NCBI GenBank assembly: GCA_002633005.1
Contig: NMRA01000171.1
Coordinates: 478,669-542,668, forward strand
Length of the DNA: 64,000 bases
From: Phoronis australis
Taxonomy: Eukaryota > Phoronida > Phoronidae
Direction of reading: 5' to 3'
Positions within the stretch are counted from its first letter, which is position 1; every line of letters starts with the position of its first letter. The notes under the pieces are model-generated. The model was not told where the DNA came from and made no database searches. It saw only the letters and a list, made by a program, of their open reading frames with translations. Shown here piece after piece: positions 12,971 through 25,900 of this stretch. The position numbers and the translations under genes are program-made.

Positions 12971-13840
12971 TATGTAAATACCCACTCATGAGTAAAAAAT
13001 AAGCCTACATGTTTGTGAGTCAGGTTGTGCGAGTTCAATGCACTTTAAAATTCCTCGCTCACGGCGATACGATGGGCTTTGGGCGTCTACTTACCGCTAA
13101 TTTCACCACTACAGCACTGGTGTTAGGCTACTTATAAAAAGAAGACCGACAACCTATTCACTACTGGCACATACCGGTACTTTCAAAGTCGTATATACCG
13201 GGAAAACGGTTGGCCCAAGATTTTACCAAGAGTGGGAAAAGCGGTGATAACCGTTTCGGGTAGAGAGTACCATTCGCTTCCTCAAAGCTCAAATACGGGT
13301 AAAATTATACCGTGTTCATGTATTTAGACTCATGGGTCTGTATTTGAAACGATGCTTTTCTTCAAAGTAAACTTATTGCGCATGAGCTTCGCGTATAGGC
13401 GCATGCGCTCTTGAGCATCACTCATATGCGCAGGCGACCACCCCTGGAATATATCTTAAACTGGGTGTTTTTCTGTCTGTTTTCTCTATTTTGCCTATTT
13501 GCTGTGAAAGTGAGTTGAATACACGTCGTCGTCTTACCTTTTTAATGGAAGTCAAGTTTCACTCACATAATATCTTAAAAGATTCTTTACTCCTTAGTTT
13601 TACTGAAGTAGGCCTATTTCGCATACGAGTGTATGTACCCCCAAAATGCGCAACTTCACCTATAAAGTCTAAACGCATCTGCCTAAATATGTGTACATTC
13701 GATGCAGTTTCTATGGTCCCCGTTCGTGTGTCAAATTGATATATAAATTCTATCTGTACAAATAAGTTGTGTTTTCATACTATAACTTTAATTGCTCTAA
13801 ATTTTGTTTCAAATGTCTCCATCGAAAATGAAAATTTTAC

Positions 13841-15963
13841 CTTCCTTTTAAAGTGGTGCATGTCCCTGCAGTTTCCATGTTATTGAAGGCTGTAGAAATG
13901 TTGTAGGTTCCTTGGATGGTCTTGCTGCGGCCAACTGCTTCCAAAGAGCCGTGCCCCATTGCAGAGTTCGCTGGGAATAATTTGGGTGTACAGATGATGC
14001 TTTTGTTGCGAGGGTTCACCTGCTCCCAGGAAAACGTTGCGAGTTTTCTTGCCACTACGTGTCTTTTGCGTCTTTCGGTAACCATAACTTCTAGAGTCAG
14101 GACTACTTCTGTTGTAGTGACATTACAAAGGCAGAACTGAGGCACCTTGGCTCGCAAAATATACCGGGATGGTTCACCGGAAACTATCTTGACAACATGT
14201 CTCACTATGTCCTCGTTGCCGTTATCGTCGCGTGCTCTGCAATAGAACGCGGTGCCTTTGTGTTATTTTAAAGCAATACATACAGTTTCTGTGAAAAACG
14301 ATATATTTCGGATTTTCTTTTGTCGTTTCTAACCTCTCCCCAACTCATTTCACCAACATGTTAGAACGGGCACGAATGTTCTACAGTTAGTTGTGACAGA
14401 ATTATGTCTGCCGACAGATCTTCATATTTAGGGCGGTCCAAGGAATGCCTTCAAAATACTGATGACCAGGCCGATGCATGATGACGCCAGGGAAACCTCA
14501 ATTCTCGAAGGATAAACCTTAATGTTGATCTGTTATGTGATTATGCTGTATGAAAATTTACATGAAGTCTGATAGATCACTCTTCGATAAGCTGCTAACC
14601 AACGACTCCCAGCCAACTGTCTCCTTGGCCGAATAACCGTGCCATCCCTGATTCATTGTTTTTTTTAGAATTATATAATATTAGCAACCGTTCTGTCTTA
14701 GAGTCGTTGTACCTGCATTTCAGGGTCCGCTGGGCTCATTTATGTAGCAGAAATATTTTTGTTCAGTTAAAAGTAGATGATTTTGTCCAATTGCTAATGA
14801 AATGTTTTGAATTTCAAACATAATATACGGTGAGCCATAGGAGGCGACGCAAACTTAATTTTCATTAAAGACTGATCCGCAATTTTGGAGATAAAAGGCG
14901 TTGGCTATGTAAATTACAGCGATTACAAACCTACCCTCCCTCACATAAACCAACTTAGTTAAACCACTAAGAACACTTGTCTAGTTATGAAATCGGTCTC
15001 AACAATGAATTGTTCCTTAGTCAAACTGGAGGTGATTCCAAGGCTTAGAAGGAACTGATTGTCCGCTAGTGTTCCAGACGAGGCTCTGCAAGTTGACTGC
15101 GGTGTGTCACTTTATGCATCACGCATGGTCTCAACGAATAAAGAGCTGTCAGTTGTTTTCAAACCAAGAAATCTCGTCTCATCCGATTCAAAGGATCAAG
15201 TCGAAGTCACATTTGCAGCGCTAAAGACCAGTGAACATGGATCGAGCGATGAGCTGATCTGTGTACCTCAAGTGAAATTTACCTCACGGCATCGCACGCA
15301 GAGGAGGAAATATGCTCACTGACGATTGTTGTAAACAGCGTAAATGTAGCATACAAGATTACCATGCCCCAGAGTATGAGACTTGTTATAGTTAGATGAG
15401 GCAATTATTAATTTTCATTGACGCACGAATGAAATCGTCTAAGCTTATCTTGTCCGCATGCTGTGAGAATTTGCCTTCGTCAGGTAAACGAAATTTAACA
15501 AGTAAGATGCTCACCTCACCGCCTCGCGAGGTAAAATTCTCACGGTTCATGTTGCCGCAGACGGACGTGAGCAATAACCTGAGGTGTGTGGCTCTCTTCA
15601 TTTGCGCTGGCGCTGAATGGCTTTAAAGCAAAATCTAGCTTCTTGGACGGAACGCGCAGGTTTATAGCCGCTTTAACTATATATTGAACTTTTATTCTAT
15701 ACTCAGTCGAAAACTTTGTTTCAATAACATTTTCCAAAAAGCAAAGCAAGAAGCAAACAACGATATCCTCACCTGGTATCAATTTTGAACCTTTTCTTTT
15801 TGTATTGCCGAGGTCCGGGTATGTAGAACAAGCTTATGTTTACTTCGTAAGACGTCTCTGGCAGACATCCTTTTGAATCTGGTGCGCCGAAATAGTCTTT
15901 GGTAAACATCATTTCTTTTACTTCAACGTCAGTACCATGAAACACTTCAGCTTTAGGGTGTAC
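13841..15963 (-). CDS. Arrestin-fold protein, partial (three exons recognised)
   Basis: Exons, in transcript order on the minus strand: 15963-15773, 15696-15579 and 14236-13841. Borders are TAACAG|GTAC...ACCAG|GTGAGG, TATAG|A...CTCAG|GTTATT and ATTGCAG|AGC...GGAAG|GTAAAA. The first two join in frame. The third needs at least one unseen exon before it (phase 0 to phase 2), and it ends in mid-gene, so both ends of the gene are missing. The second exon has IKVQYIVKAAINLRVPSKK, like the strand-turn-strand of arrestin N-domains (VRYxVKAxLxRPW). The third has NVTTTEVVLTLEVMVTERRK, then VVARKL, NPRNKS, LFPANS and GTYNIS, matching the order of arrestin C-domain strands. Known relatives (arrestins, ARRDC proteins) are cytosolic trafficking adaptors. 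The sequence is divergent and the intron between the first two exons is only 76 bp, so a decaying gene is possible. Confidence 0.5.
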
Positions 15964-16799
15964 CTGTTACAAAAATTCTAGAAAGTTTGAAATCTTTAAA
16001 GCCTCAACAGTTGGAGTGATCCGTACAATTTAAACAGATTTCCTTTATAACAGATCATTATCATTTAGGCCAGTCACGTTACCTGACGACGTACTACATC
16101 TCCATATCCAGTGCATGGAAACATTAAATTTGACGTGGTGTTATTGTTCTAGTCATGTTTTACTTTTCAACAAAGACATGCACGACTCAGCAAAAATTGA
16201 CATTTAAACAAAAAAAAAAAAATAACAAGCAAACAAACAAAACCTTACTAAAACCAAAGAGAGCTGCAGTATTCGTACAAATATGGCCATCATTTTCACG
16301 TTGAGCTTTTCAAAATATTTTTGTTCAATTAAGGTACAGCTTTAAACGTAATAATTCAGTCATGATCATTGGATGATTTAGAACTGAAACGTAGTGGTTG
16401 ATTTGTCGTCTGATTTGGTATCATGACTATGATTGGTCAATATTTCCAGCCAATGAAATCCAGTGTAAATGAAAGCGAGTTAATTCACGTTTGTAAGATT
16501 ATCACGCCTTTACTAGATTTGGTATACTTGGGTAGCACGTTTTCCGTTATTCAAAACGTGTTAAAGACACGACACTTGTAGTGTACATGGAAATTAATTT
16601 ATGTTTACGACTGGGGCTCCAAAAATTTCCAGGAGCTTACGTCATATTACGGGAAGAAAAATGAAATCAAAAAGCGGAGCCAGAGTGAACTTGTTTATTT
16701 TGCGAGTAGCATTTTAAAGTTTGTGTAAATTTTGACGTCTTGCTTTATCCTTTGTTTGCATATTTTTATTTTGTTTTGGGAGATATGTGAAGAAACATG

Positions 16800-16941
16800 C
16801 AGAAACTCAGAAAAAAAGAAGAAAACGTGACAAAAGTGCACTAAGAACACCGGAACTACCAAAATTCGGCGAATGCACAATTCGTAGGTCCACATTTTCA
16901 AAAATTCGAGCCCCCTCATTTTTAGGCTGGGTGCGCGCATG
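16800..16941. mobile_element. MITE copy 3, 5'-truncated
   Basis: Only the right end CTGGGTGCGCGCATG (ending 16941) and the adjacent GATTCGAGCCCCC-like interior are preserved. The body aligns in order with the copy at 17071, 130 bp away. The left terminal repeat is not identifiable. Confidence 0.6.
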
Positions 16942-17070
16942 TGGTATTTATTTTTTGTAATGCCGGACACCATACGCAACACCAAATGACCACTCAGTTA
17001 AAGCTTTTGATAACTGTGCTTCATTTCTGTTACTTCCATTGTTCGTAAATATGACAATAAGGTGGTACTT

Positions 17071-17312
17071 CATGCGCGCACCCAGGGGGAGCTCGGAGGG
17101 CTCAAACGAGCCCCCCCATTTGGCGAAGTGGGCAAAAATGTCCGCCTGCGAGATACAAAAAGCCCTAGAAAATTAGACAAAAGTCCACTAAACAAGCACA
17201 AACGCGCAATTCACAGTGGTGCGCCTGTTTTTTTTTTTTTTTTTTTTTTTTGCACCAAAAGGTCCACAACGATTCGAGCCCCCCCCCATATTGAAGGCTG
17301 GGTGCTCGCATG
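17071..17312. mobile_element. MITE copy 2, 5-bp TSD TACTT
   Basis: Same family as the element at 10120: it starts CATGCGCGCACCCAG and ends CTGGGTGCTCGCATG, with one mismatch in the right end. TACTT lies on both sides (17066-17070 and 17313-17317). It carries a 25-base T-run in the interior. Confidence 0.85.
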
Positions 17313-17319
17313 TACTTTT

Positions 17320-19690
17320 ACCAACTATTTTTGAGCGTACTCACGAAATCTTGTCGATTTCCACAGACCCTCTCGCGATATCAGTGACGTCAGATTGTGA
17401 GGCTTCTGGGTATCAAGTTGGAGGAAGTTCTTGTTGGGCGACTCGTGGACGAGAGGGTCTGGTCACCTGGTGATTGTAGATACTGGCACTTCAAGTTTTT
17501 TTTTTAAGCGCAATCAAATAGCGCGGCTTTCGTGAATCTTATCATTCTCATTTCCCGACAGTCTTTCCCGTTTTACATTTGTCCTTTCCCGGCATCGGAA
17601 TGCTCGTACCTCTCAGAAGTCAGAGCTTTCACGCTTGTTTCTGCAACACGTGCATGTCAGAACTCTTTCCAGAACTCTTCGCGTAATAGTGATAGATTCA
17701 CGAGTAGATTCAGTTTGTGCCTACATCGCATTCTGACCAAAAGTCTATAATAGATTCAATACTGAACTCGCGCCGGCTTGACGACATAATTCGAGTGCAA
17801 ATTTGTTACGAGGTGTGTCATGCAATCGGGTGATTTTGGAGCAGAGTTTCAATTACAAGGATTAAACCTCGGGCCCGGATTAGTACATTTGTTGTACAGT
17901 TTTTGCAACACATCTATTAAATTACTCGTGCAGTGCAGCTGTAAACTAACTCAGAGATAAAAAATCTGTCTGTGCCGAAGCGATACTATACAAATTACGA
18001 CGCTTCCACTTCAGATGTGAATGCGGCTGTAAGTCAATAGTGTAATAACCTGCACGACGACTAAGAAACACTCTGGATTACGCGTGTCACTAGTGGTGTC
18101 TATAGCTAATTGTAGACACCCTTCTCCCCTCCTCTCTACATAAACACATGCGCTTACCACATTTTAGGTAGACACACCAAAGCAACACGAACAGCTGTTA
18201 TTTTAGATTTACAAATCGACAAACAATATATCCCACATGGTTAATCAGTAAATAATAATCTTCTTGCCCAGAGAGTCGAATATGAACACTGCTAAAACAT
18301 GTTTTCATAGTTGTCAACGAATGAAATACCGGGAAATCTGGATCTATGCCACGGAGCAGAAGGGTGAAGTGTCTAGTGGTAACACCCAGAAACTTACCGA
18401 CGACGTTTTTTGGCCGTGTCTGCAAAATGGAACGGGAAAATAGAGCGTGTAAATTGTGTGGAAAAGCACAGAATGGACAACCTAAAGACTAATACGTAAA
18501 TATTTGGGTGGTGTCCAAGAGCGGGGCATTTGATCAAGGTAGGCCTAATTAGGCGGACACGGACAAAAGGTGAAGCGGTGGAACAGTCTCGCCAAAAACT
18601 GTACAGTTGGGATGCATGTGTTTTGTGCATGAGTCTACTAAACATTTGCAATGGAGCTTTTTGGTCTTTGGGTTCAGCGACTGCCTCAAAATTTCCTTAC
18701 GCCAGCAAGCAAAGTTTCTAAACTTGTCAGTTCATTATTTTGACTTTATTGGTAAGGCAATAATTAAAACCGGCATCAATGCGATTTTTCTTGAGAAAAT
18801 ACTCATCCAAAAACAGTAGGGAGTGTAGGGGAATTAAGGCAGGTTTCTTCAGTTTTCGATTGCCACTCTAACTTTTTCGCGAACGTTATTCCTTTAACAT
18901 GACATTGGACAACAATTATAGTTTAAAGTATATGTTTGCGTGTTTGCCAAAGCATTCATCGGATAACACGGATTTGGGATGTCGGAATAAATAATAGTGC
19001 TGATCGCTCGTCATATATTGCGAACAGAATTTACATGTGGTATAGGTTTCTACCTCTGAGATGCCTGTTCGAAGACCAAGCCAGAGTCTGATTAATGAGT
19101 TAAAAAAGGTTCTGGTCTTTATTCCGATTCATTTTGAGACATAATCTGACGAACCGAGTAAAACTTTGCCCGACCGCATCAACTTCAGCTAATGTCTCTT
19201 TGAAAAGCTGTGTATAGTCACGTAATGAAGGTTGGAAACGCATGATTTGCTAAGCGACGAGTAATAAAACAAACCTCGCATTACTTTTGCTCGACTCAGC
19301 TGGATTTTTTTTGAAAAGTGAGCAACGACAAAATAACATACCGGTGCAGCATCGCCGGCCAAGAACAAATGCCTTTTTAACTTGTATAGAATCACTAGCA
19401 TTTACAACTAACTGGAAGTGACACAGACAGTGTGGATAGTAGATCACTGAATTAATTGCAGAGAGTTATTTTAAATACAGCACATTTTTTCAGGAGGAGA
19501 ATGATCCTTCAATCCAGGCAAACCTGATGTTTCTGAACCAAATAAGTTATTTGTTAAACCATCTTGAAAATGGTAGTCGTAATGATCAAGAGCCAGACAA
19601 AAAATATTGTATGGTCGTGTTGACCTAAAAAACTCAGGATATGGCGTGTCTCCGCTGTAATCGGAAGTTCTTACACGAAGCAACTATTTG
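17320..19690. other. Intergenic, no gene recognised
   Basis: No exon pair, repeat boundary or RNA gene could be supported. Open frames of 60-85 codons are scattered on both strands without domain content. Confidence 0.4.
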
Positions 19691-20330
19691 GTGGCCATCT
19701 TAGAAATGGTGGGAGTAATCATTAGAGACAAACGAAAAGAGTCTAAATGGATTAGTCGACCCGGAAAACCTATGATACAATGTTTGAAGCAAGACGCACT
19801 AATCTGTTTGTGCGAAGTTGTGCGATTCGAAATAGTTTTGGAGGCCATCTTGGAAAATGGCTGATGATGTCACTAACTTTTCCAATGGATTTGTTGACCC
19901 ACAAAAGATAGGTAAACCTTTTTAAATTTTTACTCTATCACATTCCACTCTCGAGTTATAATGATCATCTGCAAATCTGGAGGCCATTTTGTCCGCCATC
20001 TTGGAAATAGTGGAAGTAATCATTCATGCCAAATTCAATGAGTCTCAATAGATTAGTCGACCCAGAAAACCGATGATGCGACGTTTGAAGCAAGACGACA
20101 CACTAATCTGTTCGTGCGAAATTTGTGCGACTCAATTGGCGGCCATCTTGGAAAATGGCGGAAGGTGTCACCACAGCCATGCAAAACCATTTCCAATGGA
20201 TTTGTTGACCAACAAAACATAGGTAAACCTTTTTGAATTTTTACTCTATCACATTCCACTCTTGAGTTATAGTGATCATCAGAAAATCTGGCGGCCATTT
20301 TGTCCGCCATCTTGAAAAACCAACTTCCGC
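19690..20330. repeat. Tandem duplication, two units of about 300 bp
   Basis: The phrases GGCCATCTTGGAAAATGGC, GATTAGTCGACCC, AAACCTTTTT and ATCACATTCCACTCT appear once in each unit at a spacing of about 300 bp. Unit 1 starts near 19692 and unit 2 near 19982. Divergence between units is moderate, so the duplication is not recent. Confidence 0.7.
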
Positions 20331-21920
20331 CACTCCGATTCCGGTAGACTTTTTTCCCACTAAGGGTGCGAAAGGATACGATTTATGCAATAAAACCTTC
20401 TGTTGCAATTTTCCGGGTTATCCGTAGAATGACTGCACTAGAATATTACCCGACTGAAGGCTCAGGTGATGAAATTTGTATGATGAGATGTCACCAAGTC
20501 CATGTGCTTTATCCCAACTGACTTTTGTTGTCTACCGTTACGGCTAAGGTTTATTTCAGGTAGGCTCTATCTATCAATGCGCGGGTTAAGCACTCAGTGG
20601 AAAGACTACCGGCAGAATTGCTGAAGACTAAGAGTGATTTTTCTCATGATTTATAGTTATGAGTCTGAGTTGAGGCTTGAGGGTTCCGGAGTTCTATTAT
20701 GGTCGAAGTGGAAAGTGTAATGGGCTTGGGTCTCCATGCAGCACGCGCTGGACGAGCTCCTGGGGCAACTCCCTTTGTCCCCTACTCCACTCTGTACTGT
20801 GTTTGTAAATTTTGTGAAAACTGTTTTAGTAATTTCAGTCAAGACTTCGTTCTGCCACCTATACTAATTCGACACTGGCATCCCGGCCACGTGACTGATA
20901 AAAGCAGAATTCAAATAAAAATTCACCCTCTCTCTGTTAATTGAACATTATGGTCCTTGGTCGGTGGTCTTCCCTATAGTTGTGTACTCACCTAAAGCGT
21001 AGGCCACGCTTGCCCGTTAGCACGGGCAGACTTTGTCACATGACAGCGTTTTCCCGTTCAGTGACTTTACCAGACGAAGGGGGTTTTGAGCGTGTGATAA
21101 CATCTAGCTCCTTTGTTAACTGCCAAGCACATTCTTTTGTCTAGTATGACCACAAACAGGCCAATTATCTACCACGTTTATTACAGACCACATGTGAATA
21201 CCGTCAAACCCAGAATGAATTGGTACATTCGGAAAGAATAGATTATCATAACTTCGGTTGCAGTTGGGCGATTTTGGCGATTCAAAAACTAAACATGATC
21301 ACCATTTGACGAGGATTTCAGAAATGCTATTGGTTTATGTTCAAATATGTTCTAACTTAACTCTTATTTTAAACAGCACAGCCCAGTCAGGCTAGATACG
21401 ATCTTATTGAAGATTAGAGCAATTGTTGAACAAAAGAGAGCTGGCCCTCCAACCGTGAATGCCAGACTGGAGTTAATCTGTCGTGTAAGATATTGGCTAC
21501 AGGGGTAAACTTCCCAACTTGTTGTTGGGCTATAGAATCGAAAGTTGGGAGCAACGGGAAGACGCCGTAATGATGTGTTTTACATATTTTGCTCCAAACT
21601 TTTGAGGCTCGTCAAGGGTTATAGATCTTTGTTTCAGAGAACTGGATGTGAAAGTTGTTTTCATTATCAAATGACCAAAACAGGGTTTGTTATCCATTTT
21701 AAGTGCCACACGCCGAAGTTAAATAAACATTTACTTTCCGACACATGGACTAACTACACTTATATATTTTCTTACTATGTGTATTTTATTTGTCTTGTGA
21801 ACTGAACGCACAGAAGTACACGGCGCATGGTCAAAAATTACATCAGGTTCACACTTTAATTGCACTACCTTCATATGCAAAAGTAAACTTTCACTTATAA
21901 ACTTAGTGGAAAACACAACT
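20330..21920. other. Intergenic, no gene recognised
   Basis: No conserved frame, RNA gene or clear repeat end was found. Short frames around 20700-20950 and 21545-21805 show no family features. Confidence 0.4.
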
Positions 21921-22095
21921 AAGCTTTTTTTGAAAGCTGGATACTAATTCGCTCGTAGTGTCGGAACAATCTCCTTTCTTCAGGTGTGCAGTTATGTCTC
22001 GGTGTTTTGTTATGTAGCTGCACTACATGAAGAAATGGGATTGTTCTGACACTATACGAACTAATTAGTATCAAACTTTCAAACAAAAAGTTTGG
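21920..22095. mobile_element. Hairpin-type MITE
   Basis: Two arms of about 70 bp face each other around a short loop near 22000. The left arm has GGATACTAATTCG and GTGTCGGAACAATC, and the right arm carries their near reverse complements (GATTGTTCTGACAC and TTAGTATC). The whole would fold into one long hairpin and has no coding capacity. Confidence 0.65.
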
Positions 22096-22940
22096 TCGTG
22101 TTTTCAACGAAGTATATGTACTGAATGTATTATGCTTTTGAACGCAAAATAAATTTACTAAGGAATGGAAAAGACACTTTCCAACACCAGTTCCATCGAA
22201 GAGTTCAACTTCAATGCTCTGTCAAATTCATTGCCTTTGATTTGTAGGGCCGGGGCATGAATTTTTGTTCTAGTGAAAATCGGATTATTTTTAGCATTTT
22301 GCTATTCTACGGCAGTTTTGTACAAACACGACTGAGATAAGTGTTCATTAGTCTAAATTACTAACGTATTTAGCTTCTGTTCCCCCTTCCCCCTCCTCGA
22401 CCTCTTGTATGATCCTGAGGCCGCTCGGGGGTACGGCGGCGCTCACTCTCGGTTCACGCTTGACTGCTTTGGTTCAGCCAGGTGAGGCACCTGTTTAAAA
22501 TTACGATCACCAGATGTCTCTAGTAGTCGTTGCTGTGCATATTTTCGTTGGACGCCATTTTCTTGGGGGGTAAATGGAATGTTAATTCAAATTCACTTAA
22601 GCGATGAAAGCTACAGTCTTTTTCATCAATATTTGCTGTTAATTTGCACATTGAGGTTTGTATGATCATCCCGTGTCGCCAAATTTTTCATTTTGTCTTA
22701 TTAATGGACAAATTTGATGCTATTATAGACGAAGTTTGCCATTTTCAGACTCCCCAAAGTCTTTCCCCGCGTGCAACTCCCGTCACAACAAAGACATGTG
22801 TTTAACGGGTGTTTTAGCCAAACGTTATCGGTGCCTTTCGGGCAATGGTGTTCGCTTGAAGTACAGATCCAACTTTTGAATCGAATTGAAAGTTCTGTCC
22901 CCTCAGTCATTCGCCTTTGCAGTCTGTTCACCAAACAACC
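22095..22940. other. Intergenic, no gene recognised
   Basis: No supported gene. A short pyrimidine-rich patch lies near 22380-22400. The sequence runs up to the left arm of the large inverted structure. Confidence 0.4.
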
Positions 22941-25900
22941 ATGCCGATGTCGCAGACCAAGTAGGGCACCCGACCAAGTTGACTTGGTCTTGGTCGGCGT
23001 ACACGGTTGGACCTCGCAGACCAAGTAGATACCTCCGACCGAGTTGCAATGTACCGTTGATACCTGAATGTTTACCATAGTGTTGTAATATGAACGGTTC
23101 TACCAAATACTTTTTTTTAAATTAGATTTCATTTTTATGAGCATGTTATCGTTAGGACCTCATGTGGCGCCAAAATAACTCTGGCTGACAAAAATCTTTA
23201 TCTTAATCCTTTGAACAGGAAATAGAGTACCCATAATGTAAAATTGCCATGAGGACTTAGTTGATAGGGACCTCAGGGGTCTCACACTCCACTGATTTAT
23301 CCACATTATTTTGAAAACACTTTGCCCAGTCACACATTGTAACTGTGTCATAAAAGAGATAAGCATACCAGCAGCTGACGCAGCAAGTAGAACTACTCTC
23401 GTTTATCACATTGGTGTAGACTCAGAGTTGAACTGTGGACCCCAGACCGTCCGAGTTGCACCATATACCAACTCCGGACGGTCTCTCATGACGATAAAAG
23501 CGTTATGCCCGTAAGCAACTGCATGGGTCACCAGTCAGCCAGGCGGGATGGGAGCACCCAATAACACACAACGCCACGAATCAAACATTTAGATTTCACA
23601 TCTTACTTTAATATTCTTATCTGCTTTTCACAAGAGAGATATTAACCAACTTTTATGGCTCAATACACTGTAGTTTTGATTGCAGGTTTACTTGGTCCGG
23701 TCAGTCAACGGCCGCACCAAGTGTGCTGTGACGTGTTAAAACTAGCAGAATCACAAGATATTTCACTTTTTGTCCAAAGAACGCTTCTTTTGTTAAAAGT
23801 TTCGATATCGAGAATTGTTTTTGTGCTTTTCACTGTTCAAAAACTGTTAGGTTTTTTGTGTCTCTCACTTGGTTTGACACCACGAGTGTTGAGAAGCCGC
23901 GCCTACCCTGTAATTCATTGGCAACGGTCTAACGACGTTTTGAAAATTCTCAGTGACAAAACTTTCGTCTATATTGTAATTACTGATTGTTGACAACTTC
24001 CTACTGATTATATATAGAATATCCAAAGTTATTAGCATCTCAAAACAAAGTTTCCTTCTAAGTTTCACTTGTGCTGGCTATACCTGACTGGAGGAGGTCG
24101 AGACATTATACTTAACGCCATTGAAAAGAAATTCAGGGCTCGACATAACGAGCTGCAGGTCGCATTTGCGACCTGAAATTTGGAAATGCGAGCTGAGATT
24201 TTTGTCCGCTCGTATCAAGTCGCAAATTGCGACCTGGAATTTCCAACGAATGCGAGCTGAGTTTTTACACTTCTCAACAGATACCTGGCAAATACAAAGC
24301 AGCTCTTGTTAATCCGACCGTTATTTGGTCGCTGCCAAATCCAAGTTCAAAACAACACTAACGGGGACAGCCCTCCCGATGACTTGTCAGCAAGTCGCGT
24401 GAACATGGGATATGCAGTATCGATCTTCGACGCGTATGATTGGCTAACACTTTCGGCCACTTTTGTAAATTACCGGATTCGCCGAAGAAAGTTTCGTGCC
24501 ACTGCTTAACACGTGATAAAACTTCACAAAACATCGGTGTTTCTACTAATTCTTAAGCGATCAACTTACCAAACTTTGTGGTGGACAAAAATGTTTATTT
24601 TTCACATAAGATGTCCTTATTACATGTACCAAATATCCACGACAATATCCCTGATATCGCACTGCGGCACCGTTAGCGCGCAAGCGGTCCCGGCACACAA
24701 TCGTGACTTAGACTGAGATGTGCTTCTGCTTTTTATTGTATTAAGACAGCCAAAGTGAAAATGACAACCTTATTATTCGCCAAACGACGGTCACGTCTTT
24801 ACTTTCAGTTGCCAAGAAATCCTCAAACCCCTTACTTGTTTCTGGGGCTACGTGCGCGAAATATGATTAGTCTTTCACACGTTCGTTGCCAATGTAAAGT
24901 GTAGGCCTACTCCAGCGATTCAAATGCGTGAACTCACGCGCGCGCACCACTTCAAAGAACAGCGACAGCCCTAAATGAAGAGTATACCGGCTTGGCTCTG
25001 GTTTATTTGAAAATAAACTCATGTACCGGGACCGATATAACCCCTAGAACTGACGTNAAGATATTTTTCTTTTTCTCCCAAGAGTGCTTCTTCTGTTCAC
25101 ATTTCCGATGTCTACAATGCTTTTTCGTGCTTTTCACTGTTCAAAAACATCGTTCACATGGCTTGACACCACGCTGGGGTAACCCTATGTTGTTTGAGTA
25201 TATGAAAAGTTGTCAAATTTTGTTTTCTTAAATTGGGGTTGTTTTCGAGTTGCATATTGATATAAACCAGCTTCAAAAAAAAAAATAATGAAGGCGACAT
25301 ATTGCTAACAATGTTTCATTGGCGGATGGAGAGGGTGCCTGGTGGTGGTACATCTAGAACACAGGGAGACCGTTCCTGAGGGTGAAATGCCAGCAAGCGG
25401 GGTATAGTTTTGCTGAGGGGAACGGTCTAATGATGTTTTTGAAAATTTACAATGGCAAAATTTTCGTCTATATGTGTATAACTACTGTTCGCGTTGCGCA
25501 TTCCACAGGATACAGTCAGACGCTATTATCGTCTCAAAACATACTTAATATTTCTTTTTCAGCTTACTTGTCCTGGTTAGCAATGAGAGGTCCAGATGAC
25601 ATAATTGACGCCAATGAAAAGTAATCTCATTTCACATGTACCCTGGTCGCTGCTCCAACTGAAGCCTTTAATCTTCTGACATGTCTTTAAAAAGTTATCA
25701 ACCATTTTTTACTTCTCTATACTCTTTAGTCTTGCTGGCAGGTTTTCTTGGTCTGGTCTCTCACTGAACAGCCTGACGAATGCACTGTGATGCCATCAAA
25801 CTCGCGGAATCGGAATATTTCATAAAATAGTTGTGACTTTTTCTTCACAGAAAGCTTTTTCAGTTCACATAGTTTAATGTCTGGAATCGTTTCTCGGACG

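Noticed and set aside
12635-12985. 116-codon minus-strand frame with proline/arginine-rich stretches
   Set aside because: It lies wholly in a dispersed repeat whose edge recurs at the start of the window, and an opposing frame overlaps it.
13916-14140. 74-codon plus-strand frame
   Set aside because: It is antisense to the arrestin-like exon at 13841-14236, whose minus-strand frame has proper splice borders and a recognisable pattern.
15059-15322. 87-codon plus-strand frame between arrestin-like exons
   Set aside because: It was considered as an exon of a plus-strand gene or, reversed, as the missing arrestin exon. The minus-strand reading has stops and the plus reading shows no family pattern.
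17216-17473. 85-codon frame beginning with a phenylalanine run
   Set aside because: The run is the translated T-tract of MITE copy 2, and the rest has no features.
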